In this document: piece after piece, positions 30,613 to 38,242 of the stretch
How the letters are laid out: every line of letters begins with the position of its first letter
How positions within the stretch are numbered: position 1 is the first letter of the stretch
Source of the DNA: a virus
DNA length: 41,335 nucleotides
Reading direction: 5' to 3' (one strand)
IMG/VR virus record: IMGVR_UViG_3300037459_000194
Coordinates: 1 to 41,335 of that record
Made by a program: the position numbers and the translations under genes
The notes under the pieces: generated by a model
What the model saw: the letters and a program-made list of their open reading frames with translations, nothing else
Told to the model about the DNA's origin: nothing
The model's database searches: none

Positions 30613-31112
30613 CGCGTGACCCTCCCGTTGATCGTGACGTTGATCGCGACCGCGTAGAGGCGCCGCGACTCTTCCCTAGAAACGATGTCCTGCTCCTCCG
30701 GTACCCACTCGATCTCCGCCGGCACGGCCGCCTGGTCGAACTGGAAGCCGGGCACGGTGGCGCCGCCGAGATACCAGTCCTCACCGGTGTCGCCTGCGAG
30801 ACGTGACCATATCTCGCTGCCGCGATCGGTCTTCTTCCCGATCACGTCCGCGTCCAGTTCTTCGTCCCACGTATCCACGTATAGCACGCGCAGCTGCAGC
30901 GTCGATCGCACGGTGTTGCCAGCGTCGACCGGCTCGGGGTCGGTTACGATCGGCTCGACGAAGATCGCCGGGCACTGCGAGAGCGGGTCCGGCCTGCCAA
31001 CCCAATGCGCCAGCGATCCCTTCTCGACGATCTTCGGGTTGAACGATAGGCCCGTCTTGAGACGGTTCCGCACCTCGATGATCAGTAGCTTCGTCTTGAG
31101 GTAGTCGGGCAC
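30609..31112 (-). CDS. Tail terminator-like protein
   Basis: A 167-residue protein just before the tube protein genes. It starts at GTG (VPDYLKTKLLIIEVRNRL) and has alternating strands and helices (AIFVEPIVTDPEPVD, LQLRVLYVDTWDEEL, RRLYAVAINVTINGRVTR), in keeping with the tail terminator/minor tail U fold. The GTG four bases after the previous stop is chosen over an upstream ATG inside that gene. Tail terminators cap the tube and join it to the head. Confidence 0.6.
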   Translation of the reverse strand: MPDYLKTKLLIIEVRNRLKTGLSFNPKIVEKGSLAHWVGRPDPLSQCPAIFVEPIVTDPEPVDAGNTVRSTLQLRVLYVDTWDEELDADVIGKKTDRGSEIWSRLAGDTGEDWYLGGATVPGFQFDQAAVPAEIEWVPEEQDIVSREESRRLYAVAINVTINGRVTR

Positions 31113-31116
31113 GTGA

Positions 31117-31653
31117 TCACCCGAGCTTCGTGATTGCGCGATCGACCTCTTGGCGCAAGATCTTGCCGAAGTCCTTCGCGGTTGCGTCAAGCGCAGGCTC
31201 GAGCCACGGCTTCGCCTTCACGCCCTCCTTGGCGATCGACTGGCCGAGCAGGTAGCGGGCCGACGAGAACTCCTCGGCGCCGACAGATAGGCGCCGCTTG
31301 ACGAACAGCGACAGCGCGGCCGGCGGCGGAGCGCGACCCGGCTTGCGGCCCTTCTCGACCGCGAGACCGTAGCTCGCCGGGTCTCCGTGCAGACTAGACT
31401 TCGGCGTCAGGGCCGGGCCGATGAGCACGCTCATCTTCGATTCGTTCACCTTGAACTCGACGGTGTTGATCAGCGTCGGCCCGACGATGCTCGGGAACTC
31501 GCCGGCGCGAAGGTTGAGCTTCGCACGCTTCACGACCAACGCGCCGACGCGACGCAGCGTGATGAGGCCCGCCTTGCGGAAGGCCTTCGGCGCCTTCCGG
31601 CGGAGTTCATCCGCGGCCCGGAAGTCGCTCTTGACGGTGGCGCGTAGCGGCAT
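31117..31653 (-). CDS. HK97 gp10-like tail completion protein
   Basis: A 178-residue basic protein: MPLRATVKSDFRAADELRRK, helices with KAGLITLRRVGALVVKRAK, then GLAVEKGRKPGRAPP and a C-terminal helix pair (LLGQSIAKEGVKAKPWLEPA). The pattern of a YGLAVEKG-like strand followed by RxG and PW-L-PAL is typical of HK97 gp10-family proteins at the head-tail interface. The ATG overlaps the upstream stop as TGATG. Confidence 0.75.
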   Translation of the reverse strand: MPLRATVKSDFRAADELRRKAPKAFRKAGLITLRRVGALVVKRAKLNLRAGEFPSIVGPTLINTVEFKVNESKMSVLIGPALTPKSSLHGDPASYGLAVEKGRKPGRAPPPAALSLFVKRRLSVGAEEFSSARYLLGQSIAKEGVKAKPWLEPALDATAKDFGKILRQEVDRAITKLG

Positions 31654-32108
31654 CAGGACACCGCCCCCAACTGCCCCGCCTGCCATCCTGGTCGCAGCCG
31701 TCGGACGGGTTCGCCCCGCCCTGGGTAGACCGCTAGGTCGAACCCGAACAGGGACGGGTCGAACACCACGCCCTCCATCTCGCGGCCGACGCACATCACC
31801 GCCTCGCCCTCGGGGGAGTTCATCAGCGCCGGCTTGACCAGCGCCGTGATCTCGAACACGCGCCCGTCCTCGAGCCACGTAACTCGATCTCCGATCCTGA
31901 CGTTCGTTCCGGGCAGGAACTCGATGCCGTAGGTGGCCTGCGAGCCGGCGCCCATGGGGCCGCCGAGCGCGTCGTCGAGCTCGTGGTCGAAGCGACACGG
32001 CTGCGTCCCACCGACAGGCGTCGTGCCGAGAGCCACCTCCTGGTTGACGATGTCCTGGTTGGGTCGCACGATCGTGGCCGAGTGCACGAGCAGGAAGGCT
32101 CGCAGCAT
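31653..32108 (-). CDS. Head-tail stopper-like protein ending in an LFGF repeat
   Basis: A 151-residue protein in the connector position. It has an N-terminal strand set (FLLVHSATIVRPNQD), a loop, and a beta-barrel-like part (GTNVRIGDRVTWLEDGRVFEI), as in head-tail joining/stopper proteins. The last 36 residues are different: FDPSLFGFDLAVYP...RRLRPGWQAGQL is a full copy of the module repeated ten times in the protein at 19169-20929. Fusion of that module to a connector suggests it docks to a shared partner. The start overlaps the previous stop. Confidence 0.7.
   Translation of the reverse strand: MLRAFLLVHSATIVRPNQDIVNQEVALGTTPVGGTQPCRFDHELDDALGGPMGAGSQATYGIEFLPGTNVRIGDRVTWLEDGRVFEITALVKPALMNSPEGEAVMCVGREMEGVVFDPSLFGFDLAVYPGRGEPVRRLRPGWQAGQLGAVS
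31656..31763 (-). repeat. Eleventh copy of the LFGF-YP-GW module
   Basis: Encodes the C-terminal 36 residues of the connector protein. It is similar to the array at 19256-20371 in both protein (FDPSLFGFDLAVYP, RPGWQ) and DNA (plus strand CCGAACAGGGACGGGTCGAA against CGAACAGCGTCGGGTCGAAC), so it is a duplicated module about 11 kb away. Confidence 0.85.
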
Positions 32109-32734
32109 CAGGCACCGACCCCGCGCGTGATTCGCTGGATCCGATACGAGGCGAGCAGCTTCTTCGTGTCCTTAGGCAACGGGTCGGCCTTCAACGTGAC
32201 CGTGCCGCCAGAGCCAACGCTGAACGTGGCGAGGCCGGCGGCCCGTCGCCGGTTGAAGATCACCACCGCCCACTCGAGCGCCGCGAGCTTGACCTCGATC
32301 GGGATCGTCGCGAAGCCGCCGGTGTATGTGATCTTGACGTTCTGCACGCCACGGGGGAACACCGTGGAGTCCACGAACAGACGGGCAGCCACGGTCGACT
32401 GCGGCAGCAGCTGCAGGCGACGGCCGTTGCGGATCACATACTTCGACGCGGCGACCTCGGTCGCAGCCAGGAAAGCGCGGTCGGGGTCGACGTTGAGGAT
32501 CGGCGCCGGCGTCGTCGGCTCGATCGGTGGGTGCTTGACCGAGACGCAGGTGGTGCCGGTGCCGTCGTGAAACTCGATGTGTGCCGCCTGCGCGAAGGTG
32601 CGTTGGCAGAACCTGTCCACCAGGGCCGTAACCGAGGGCGCGAGGATCTGGGCGATCCAGCCATCCCAGATCGTCACCGCGGCAGGTGTGCCGTGGTGGC
32701 CCTTGAACTCTTCCTTTGTGAACAGGTCCGCCAT
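32108..32734 (-). CDS. Head-tail adaptor protein
   Basis: A 208-residue protein after the 194-aa gene. The N-terminal helices (DGWIAQILAPSVTALVDRFC, FQCRTF-like) and following beta-hairpin with QLLPQSTVAARLFVDST, then a helical end (IEVKLAALEWAVVIFNRRR), match the gp6-like/Gp15-type adaptor that sits under the portal. It ends at the ATG of the stopper-like gene as TGATG. Assignment is by pattern and order. Confidence 0.65.
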   Translation of the reverse strand: MADLFTKEEFKGHHGTPAAVTIWDGWIAQILAPSVTALVDRFCQRTFAQAAHIEFHDGTGTTCVSVKHPPIEPTTPAPILNVDPDRAFLAATEVAASKYVIRNGRRLQLLPQSTVAARLFVDSTVFPRGVQNVKITYTGGFATIPIEVKLAALEWAVVIFNRRRAAGLATFSVGSGGTVTLKADPLPKDTKKLLASYRIQRITRGVGA

Positions 32735-32737
32735 GCG

Positions 32738-33322
32738 CTACCCGCTCGGGGTGTCCCCGGCCGTCGCGGCGCCGACGTCTACTACCTCGTCGCGGCCGGC
32801 CTTGTCCTCCTCGTCGGCCTCGTCCTCGCCGCCTTCGTCTTCCGCCACCGCCTCGGGATTCACCGGCTCGCCGCCTTGTGGGTAGACCTCCTCACGCGCC
32901 TGCTCGTGGCCTGCGCCTTCGTAGAGCATCTTGCCGTAACGCTGCAGTGCGCTCAGGTTCTCCGGTACCGGAGGAGGCGCCGCCTTCGGCGTCTCGGTCT
33001 CTTTGTCGAGCGGCGTCTCGACGCCGCGCGCCAGCACCGTGCTGCTAGAGATCGGGCCGGTGGCCGGGTGCTTCTTCGACTGCAGCGCCAGCTTCTCCTG
33101 CCGGTAGTCCTCGGCCATCTTGAGGCCCTGCTCGAGGGTCTCGACCCTGCACCAGCAATCCGCCTGATCGGCCGCCATCAAGTCGGCCGCGGCCTGGTCA
33201 GGGAACCGCCACACCCAGCCGTCCACGTGGACGCCGCCGTGTTCGGCAACCTGGTTCGTCACCTCGCCGTAATCCGTATCGGGGATCCGGCACAACAGGA
33301 CGCCTTCGTCGCCTTCGGTCAT
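32738..33322 (-). CDS. Hypothetical 194-aa protein between capsid and connector genes
   Basis: Residues 1-90 form a small mixed domain (GVLLCRIPDTDYGEVTNQV, WVWRFPDQAAADLM). The middle has a helix (LEQGLKMAEDYRQEKLALQ). From about residue 110 it is Pro/Glu/Ala-rich and disordered, with the acidic end DEGGEDEADEEDKAGRDE. It may be a head fibre, decoration or scaffold-like protein. The start is fixed by the ATG at 33322; the long upstream frame crosses into the capsid gene. Confidence 0.6.
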   Translation of the reverse strand: MTEGDEGVLLCRIPDTDYGEVTNQVAEHGGVHVDGWVWRFPDQAAADLMAADQADCWCRVETLEQGLKMAEDYRQEKLALQSKKHPATGPISSSTVLARGVETPLDKETETPKAAPPPVPENLSALQRYGKMLYEGAGHEQAREEVYPQGGEPVNPEAVAEDEGGEDEADEEDKAGRDEVVDVGAATAGDTPSG

Positions 33323-33357
33323 CGTTTCGTTTCTCCGTAGGGGGTCAAGGAAGAAGA

Positions 33358-33412
33358 CACGCGCGGCGGTAGGCCGAGGCCTGCCAAGTCCCCCGGAACC
33401 CCGCCGCGCGTG
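33358..33412. terminator. Large hairpin downstream of the capsid gene
   Basis: CACGCGCGGCGG (33358-33369) and CCGCCGCGCGTG (33401-33412) are perfect 12-base arms with a 31-base loop. The loop has its own palindrome, AGGCC-GA-GGCCT. It lies in the 134-bp space after the major capsid gene on the minus strand. The tail after the stem is only weakly U-rich (TCTTCTTCC), so it may be an attenuating hairpin or a 3' stabiliser that keeps capsid mRNA more abundant than downstream mRNA. Confidence 0.6.
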
Positions 33413-33456
33413 CGCTCGCGATCCCTGGTCTCCGACCCCCAAGGGTTGAAGAGTTT

Positions 33457-35013
33457 TTATTGCTGCAGGGTGTCCGTGAGGACGACCACGTGCGGAGCGT
33501 CCTTCGGAACCTCCGCGCCGAGCGGACGCTCGATGGGACGGAAGCCCCAGCGCGCCGTGGCGACCATCGACGTGACGCCCGTCTTGATGTCCTTGTCCTG
33601 CTCGAACGTGACCAAGCGCCGGTTGCCGAGCCGCCACAGGAAGCGGTTCGTCAGCACGGACATGCCGAGGTCGTTCGACTGGCCCGTCGTGTTGCGGCCG
33701 GTCGTGTGCACGCCATCGACGCAGCGACGGTGCACGGCGTTCGACAGCACGATCGGGATCCCGAACACGGTCCCGATCTGGCCCGAGACGATCGTCGCCC
33801 GTGCGCCCATCTTGTCGACCGTGATCATGTTCTCGTCGGTGAGCAGTTGCGCCCACGAGAACGCGCTCACCAGACAAACGAGCTGGTTGAGCGTGCCGGC
33901 TCCGAACAACCCGGAGAACGCAGCGCCGCCGGCGATCTGGATCGAGTCGAGCGGATCCTTCGTCGTGCCGGCCGCGAACACCGAGCGGTCCGCCTCGGTG
34001 GCGTCATCGAGCGCGTATTGCCGCAGGCCGGTGAAGGCCGCGTTTTCGGGCAGGCCCACCGTCGCGCTCTGCGTGTCGAAGTCGATGTGAGACGCGCGCA
34101 CGTCACCGTTGACGATGGCTTCGCACAAGCCCTCGCCGAGCGAACGCACGTGGTCACGCCGGATCTCCGGCACGATCGCAACGATGCTGTCCTCGTCGAG
34201 GATGTTGGTGAACTCCTGCAGGTTGGCGAACTCGAACGCGGTCCAGGTCTGGTCCTCGACGGAGAGCTGTCCGACGGTCGGCGCGACGCCCTCTGTGCGG
34301 ATGTAGGCCTGGCCGACGTTCGTCTTCATCGGCAGAGTCCAGGAGCCCGTCGGCATGTTGATCGTCGGGTAGAGGTTCGTCTCGGGGAGACCGAGGCGCA
34401 CCTCGTCGAGCAGGTTGGAACCGAAGCCCGGCGGTACCCACTCGAGCGCGGCCGTCGCGGTCGTGCTGTCGAGCGGCGCCTTGCCCTGAACCTTGAGCAG
34501 GCCCTGCACGACGCCGTCCCAGCGCATGCCGAGCGACGGGAACCGCTCCATGAACTGCGCGCGGCCGCCGTCCATAGCGACCTTGCCGGAGATGCCCCAC
34601 TGGCCCTTCGTCACGAAGTCCATCAGCTGGTCGGCGATGTAGACGTGGTCGGCGAGCGCGAGCGCCTGGCGCACGTCGGAGTCGATGAAGGGCGTCGACG
34701 TGGTCGCACCGGACACCGGATCTTGCTCGTAGCACTGGACGCCGACGATGTCCTTCACCTCGCAGAGACCCTGCGCCACCATCTTGCGGCACATCTTGAG
34801 CGTGACTTCCTCCAGCGGCTCGGTGGTGCCGATGCCCCGTTCGCTCATTTTCTTGTAGGCGTCGGAGAGCTCGGTCAGCTCCTTCGTGACCAACGCCATC
34901 TTCTCGTCGAGTTCCGACTTGGTCACGGAGTTCTTCACGACGCCATCGACCGCTGCCTTGATTTCGCCGCAGGCCTTCGCGAAGTCCTCGGCGCTTTTGA
35001 ATTCGGGAGCCAT
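33457..35013 (-). CDS. Major capsid protein (HK97 fold)
   Basis: A 518-residue protein. The N-terminal ~90 residues are a helical delta-like region (EDFAKACGEIKAAVDGVV, KALVTKELTELSDAYKK-like) that a prohead protease would remove. The rest has the HK97 pattern, including an E-loop-like PTVGQLSVEDQTWTAFEF stretch, GLCEAIVNGD and a C-terminal WGFRPIERPLG. The start MAPEFKSAEDF follows AGAGGAAAG. It sits directly after the protease. At this length it may contain an insertion domain. Confidence 0.85.
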   Translation of the reverse strand: MAPEFKSAEDFAKACGEIKAAVDGVVKNSVTKSELDEKMALVTKELTELSDAYKKMSERGIGTTEPLEEVTLKMCRKMVAQGLCEVKDIVGVQCYEQDPVSGATTSTPFIDSDVRQALALADHVYIADQLMDFVTKGQWGISGKVAMDGGRAQFMERFPSLGMRWDGVVQGLLKVQGKAPLDSTTATAALEWVPPGFGSNLLDEVRLGLPETNLYPTINMPTGSWTLPMKTNVGQAYIRTEGVAPTVGQLSVEDQTWTAFEFANLQEFTNILDEDSIVAIVPEIRRDHVRSLGEGLCEAIVNGDVRASHIDFDTQSATVGLPENAAFTGLRQYALDDATEADRSVFAAGTTKDPLDSIQIAGGAAFSGLFGAGTLNQLVCLVSAFSWAQLLTDENMITVDKMGARATIVSGQIGTVFGIPIVLSNAVHRRCVDGVHTTGRNTTGQSNDLGMSVLTNRFLWRLGNRRLVTFEQDKDIKTGVTSMVATARWGFRPIERPLGAEVPKDAPHVVVLTDTLQQ

Positions 35014-35032
35014 TGGCTTTCCTCTGGTTTGT

Positions 35033-35833
35033 TTACTGGAACTTGGCGACCTTCTCGGTGAGCCACGTCGACAGGTCGCACATCTCCTGCGCGCCCGTTT
35101 TCGGGTCCACCGCTCCGGTCGCCGTCGCCTCAAGCGCGAGCCGGAGATCGTTACACGCTTTCACCATCGGCTCGGCGACGTGATCGCCGCCGGCGATGGC
35201 GAGAGTGATTCGTTTGATGAGCACGCCGGCGCGACGCAGCACCTCGTCGTCGGTCGCCGTCACGAACACCTCGCGCGGCTCTGCGCCCTCTGCGTATGCC
35301 TCGCCGGCGAGCTTCGTGCACATCTTGAGATGCGCGCCAACGTTACTCGGGATGTTGACGAGCGACCCTTCCCACAGCGCCGCCTTCTTCACGCGGCGCG
35401 GACCCTTGGGAAAGCCGTCCTCGTCGGTGTCACGGTTCGCCTCGAGCGTGCGGAAGCCGGCGGAGATCGCGAGCAGCCCGAACTTGATCGCGCTGGCCGC
35501 GTTGTCGGCCATGTCGTCCTCGCCCTCGGGACGCAGCTGGCCCTCCACGGGCACCGGATCCTTGGTGGCGTCTATGCCCTTCCACAGTCCGATCGCCGGC
35601 AGCAGCGCGCGGTGCGACCAGAGCATCACCGGCAGCTTCTTGAAGTCGCCAAGGTGTTCGTTGGCGAAGACCCCCTTCTCGAGTATGTCACCGTCACGGT
35701 CCTCGATCGCCTTCGTCAGGAACCCGTTGAAGGTTCTATCCTTCGCGTCGAATGAGGCGGCCTTGATTTCGCACGCGACGCCGGTCCCGTTCTCCTTGTC
35801 TGGGAAAAGCTCGTCGATCCAGTTTCGGCTCAT
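35033..35833 (-). CDS. Prohead protease (S78 family)
   Basis: A 266-residue protein between portal and capsid genes. The catalytic pattern of HK97-type prohead proteases is visible: His74 in MLWSHR, Ser124 in ISAGFR, and an acidic residue in WEGSLVNIPSN (about 155). Residues 25-60 hold the usual start (IKAASFDAKDRTFNGFLT, DRDGDILEKG). It removes the delta region of the capsid protein and then itself. The ATG overlaps the portal stop as ATGA. Confidence 0.95.
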   Translation of the reverse strand: MSRNWIDELFPDKENGTGVACEIKAASFDAKDRTFNGFLTKAIEDRDGDILEKGVFANEHLGDFKKLPVMLWSHRALLPAIGLWKGIDATKDPVPVEGQLRPEGEDDMADNAASAIKFGLLAISAGFRTLEANRDTDEDGFPKGPRRVKKAALWEGSLVNIPSNVGAHLKMCTKLAGEAYAEGAEPREVFVTATDDEVLRRAGVLIKRITLAIAGGDHVAEPMVKACNDLRLALEATATGAVDPKTGAQEMCDLSTWLTEKVAKFQ

Positions 35834-38013
35834 GCGATTAGCTCCTGCTTGCACTCTTCAACGTAGAAGTTCCGCGTTTCGGTTCCGGCGTCGTCCTCGG
35901 GTAGCTCGGTGCAGCGGCAGTTGACGCACTCATGCGCTGGACCCTCGGGGGCGGCCGGATATGGCAGTCGCGATTCGCCGCGGTCGGGGTCGATCAGGAC
36001 GAAGTCTTCCGTGATCGGAATCGGATCCTTCTGCGTGCGCTGCGAGACCTCCCTGTGCGACTCGCGGATCTTGCCGAAGCCGGCGTCGAGCCAGCTCTTG
36101 CGCTGCACCCCGGCCTCCTCGAAGCCGGTATGTGATCCCGTGTTGTAGGCCGCTGCGGTCTCGGTGCGCGCGATGCGCTCGGCACGCCCCTCGCTGAACG
36201 TGCCGGCCTCGTGCAGCCGGCGAAGGATGTCGCTGGTGCCTTCGCCGCTACCGATCGCCTCCTCGAACAGCTCGCGCAGGTCGAAGCCGGTCTTTTCCGT
36301 GAGGTCGGAGATGTGCGCGAAGAGCTTCGTGCGTACGTAGTCGAGGACCCGTGGGTTGTCGATCGCGAAGGAGATCTGCAGCTCCACGTCGGTGAACGGC
36401 GCATCGGCCTTGCCTTCCCACCGACCGACCCCGCGGCGCTCCGCACCCAACCGGCGCAGCGCTGCCTCACCGCCACGGTCGATGACCCTGAGCACCTCCG
36501 GGGTCAACGCCTGGAAGGTCTGCACCTTGGCGACGTCGACGTTGAAGACGTCCTCCTGGGTGAGGGTAGAGACGTCGCCGGCGTTGCGGACCGCCGCCAC
36601 GACCGACTCCAGCTGCTGTGTCAGGATCCGCGCGGTGACACCGATGAGCATGCGCTCGGCGATGCGTAGGTCGCGCAGGTGTGCGCGCTTGACGATGGCG
36701 ACCATCTCAGGCTCGATCAGCTCACGTGGCGCGGCCGCCTTCGGTGGCGGCACTGCCGGCGCCGGGGCTGGCGCGGGGTCGTCCTTCGTCAGCCCGAGCG
36801 GATCGATCACGTTGCCCTGCAGGTCGATCAGGATCTCGTTCATCGACACGCGGAACACGTCGCCGTCCTTCACGCGGGGGAGGCCGATCACCTCGCGCGC
36901 CTCGTTCTTCGTTCGCACGCCCTCGCGATACTCCGCCATCGCCACGGTCGAGCGCGTCTGCTTGTCGTCGATAAGCGCCTGGATGTATTGCAGGTCGGGG
37001 ACGAGCTCCAGCGCGACGTCCTCTTCCTTCTGGATCCAACGTTCGTTCAGTGCGCCGAACCAAAGGCCGAGGTGCGGTCGCCCGGTGTCGTCCCAGAACG
37101 CCGAGCGCTGTTCGCGCGAGTTCGCATAGGTCGCCGACTCGAAGTTGTTCACCTGCATCGGTGAAGCACCGAACGCCGCGGCCGCCATCTCGCGGGTGTA
37201 TTTCCGCAGCTCGAGCCAGTCCATGTCGCGCAGCGTCTGCCCCGCTTCGACGAACTCGAAACCGGGAGGCACAATGAAAAGCTCGCCGGCGTTGATCACG
37301 CCGAAGATCTGCTCCTTCACGTGCTCAACGATCGAGTCGAACTCTTCCTCGCCGAAGTATTCGCCCTCGCGTGGGATGAGCATGCCGCCGGAACGGCCGC
37401 CCTTCTTTACCAATGAGTCGTTGTAGACTTCGGCGTTGAGGTCGGTGGACAGCGCGCGTCGGATCGACAACAGCGGCGACAACCCGCGCAGCTCACTGTC
37501 GGAGTTGTAGTTGATCGCGCGTGCTACGTCGCGGACCTCGAGACGTCTGCTGGCGCCGTCGACGGTCGCGATGTAGTGGGAGATCAGCTGGCTGGTCCCG
37601 GCGACCGGGTCCAGATACTTCGGGTTGATGTGGTAGAGCTCGGTGACGTTCTTCTCGATCGGGTGGCGCGCGAGCTCGGTCGCCAGCTCGCCCTGGATCT
37701 GCAGGTCAACGAAGGTCCCGGTTGCTAGCTCGCGGTAGGTCTTATCGTCGTTGATGTGCTGCAGCACGGTCTGGACTTGACGCGCCGCCGGCGTCTTGGC
37801 CTCGCGCTGGGTGCCACGTTCGACGAGCCGCCAACGGCACTCCGCCAGCGTGCGCGCGATGCGGTAGACGGCGGCGTAGGCCCACACCGACTTCGCCGGG
37901 ATCGAGGTGAGCTGCTGCAACGAGACGAACTGCGGAACGCCGACCTGGCGCCCGGCACCCTGCAGGCGCGCGTAGAGCGCGGTCAGCTTGGAGGCCTTCA
38001 GCTCGTCGGACAT
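35830..38013 (-). CDS. Portal protein fused to Mu gpF-like domain
   Basis: A 727-residue fusion. Residues about 20-400 are an HK97-type portal (SVWAYAAVYRIARTLAEC, ARAINYNSDSELRGLSPL, AFGASPMQVNNFESATYAN, ALNERWIQKEEDVALELVPD). After a Pro/Ala linker (PAPAPAPAVPPPKAAAP, about 465) come helices. Residues about 590-710 match the gpF/MuF domain (IARTETAAAYNTGSHTGF, KSWLDAGFGKIRESHREV, HECVNCRCTELP with the usual His-Cys pattern). The ATG at 38013 is chosen by homology start, but its ribosome site is weak; the 229-bp leader (38014-38242) stays open in frame, so an earlier non-ATG start is possible. Confidence 0.9.
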   Translation of the reverse strand: MSDELKASKLTALYARLQGAGRQVGVPQFVSLQQLTSIPAKSVWAYAAVYRIARTLAECRWRLVERGTQREAKTPAARQVQTVLQHINDDKTYRELATGTFVDLQIQGELATELARHPIEKNVTELYHINPKYLDPVAGTSQLISHYIATVDGASRRLEVRDVARAINYNSDSELRGLSPLLSIRRALSTDLNAEVYNDSLVKKGGRSGGMLIPREGEYFGEEEFDSIVEHVKEQIFGVINAGELFIVPPGFEFVEAGQTLRDMDWLELRKYTREMAAAAFGASPMQVNNFESATYANSREQRSAFWDDTGRPHLGLWFGALNERWIQKEEDVALELVPDLQYIQALIDDKQTRSTVAMAEYREGVRTKNEAREVIGLPRVKDGDVFRVSMNEILIDLQGNVIDPLGLTKDDPAPAPAPAVPPPKAAAPRELIEPEMVAIVKRAHLRDLRIAERMLIGVTARILTQQLESVVAAVRNAGDVSTLTQEDVFNVDVAKVQTFQALTPEVLRVIDRGGEAALRRLGAERRGVGRWEGKADAPFTDVELQISFAIDNPRVLDYVRTKLFAHISDLTEKTGFDLRELFEEAIGSGEGTSDILRRLHEAGTFSEGRAERIARTETAAAYNTGSHTGFEEAGVQRKSWLDAGFGKIRESHREVSQRTQKDPIPITEDFVLIDPDRGESRLPYPAAPEGPAHECVNCRCTELPEDDAGTETRNFYVEECKQELIA

Positions 38014-38242
38014 CTGGGGCCGCTGCCGTGGGCCTCTCGATCGTCGTGCCGACGGCCTGGGCTTCGCGGCATCGCCGCCGCCGAGGACCGCGTATTCCCT
38101 GCGCGCCAAGACCTCACCCTGTGAAGAAGGCAGGGGACGCCGCGCCTGCTTGGTCGGATGCACGCGGCGCCCTCTGAAGGGATATGCGGAGCCGGCGATC
38201 ACCCGGTCCTTTTTCCGGGTTATCAGATCGGGGCGTGCTGTG

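Noticed and set aside
33460-35061. Long plus-strand open frame (533 aa) opposite the capsid gene
   Set aside because: The composition is typical of antisense to high-G+C coding DNA (Arg/Leu/Val/His-rich). The capsid protein is clear on the minus strand.
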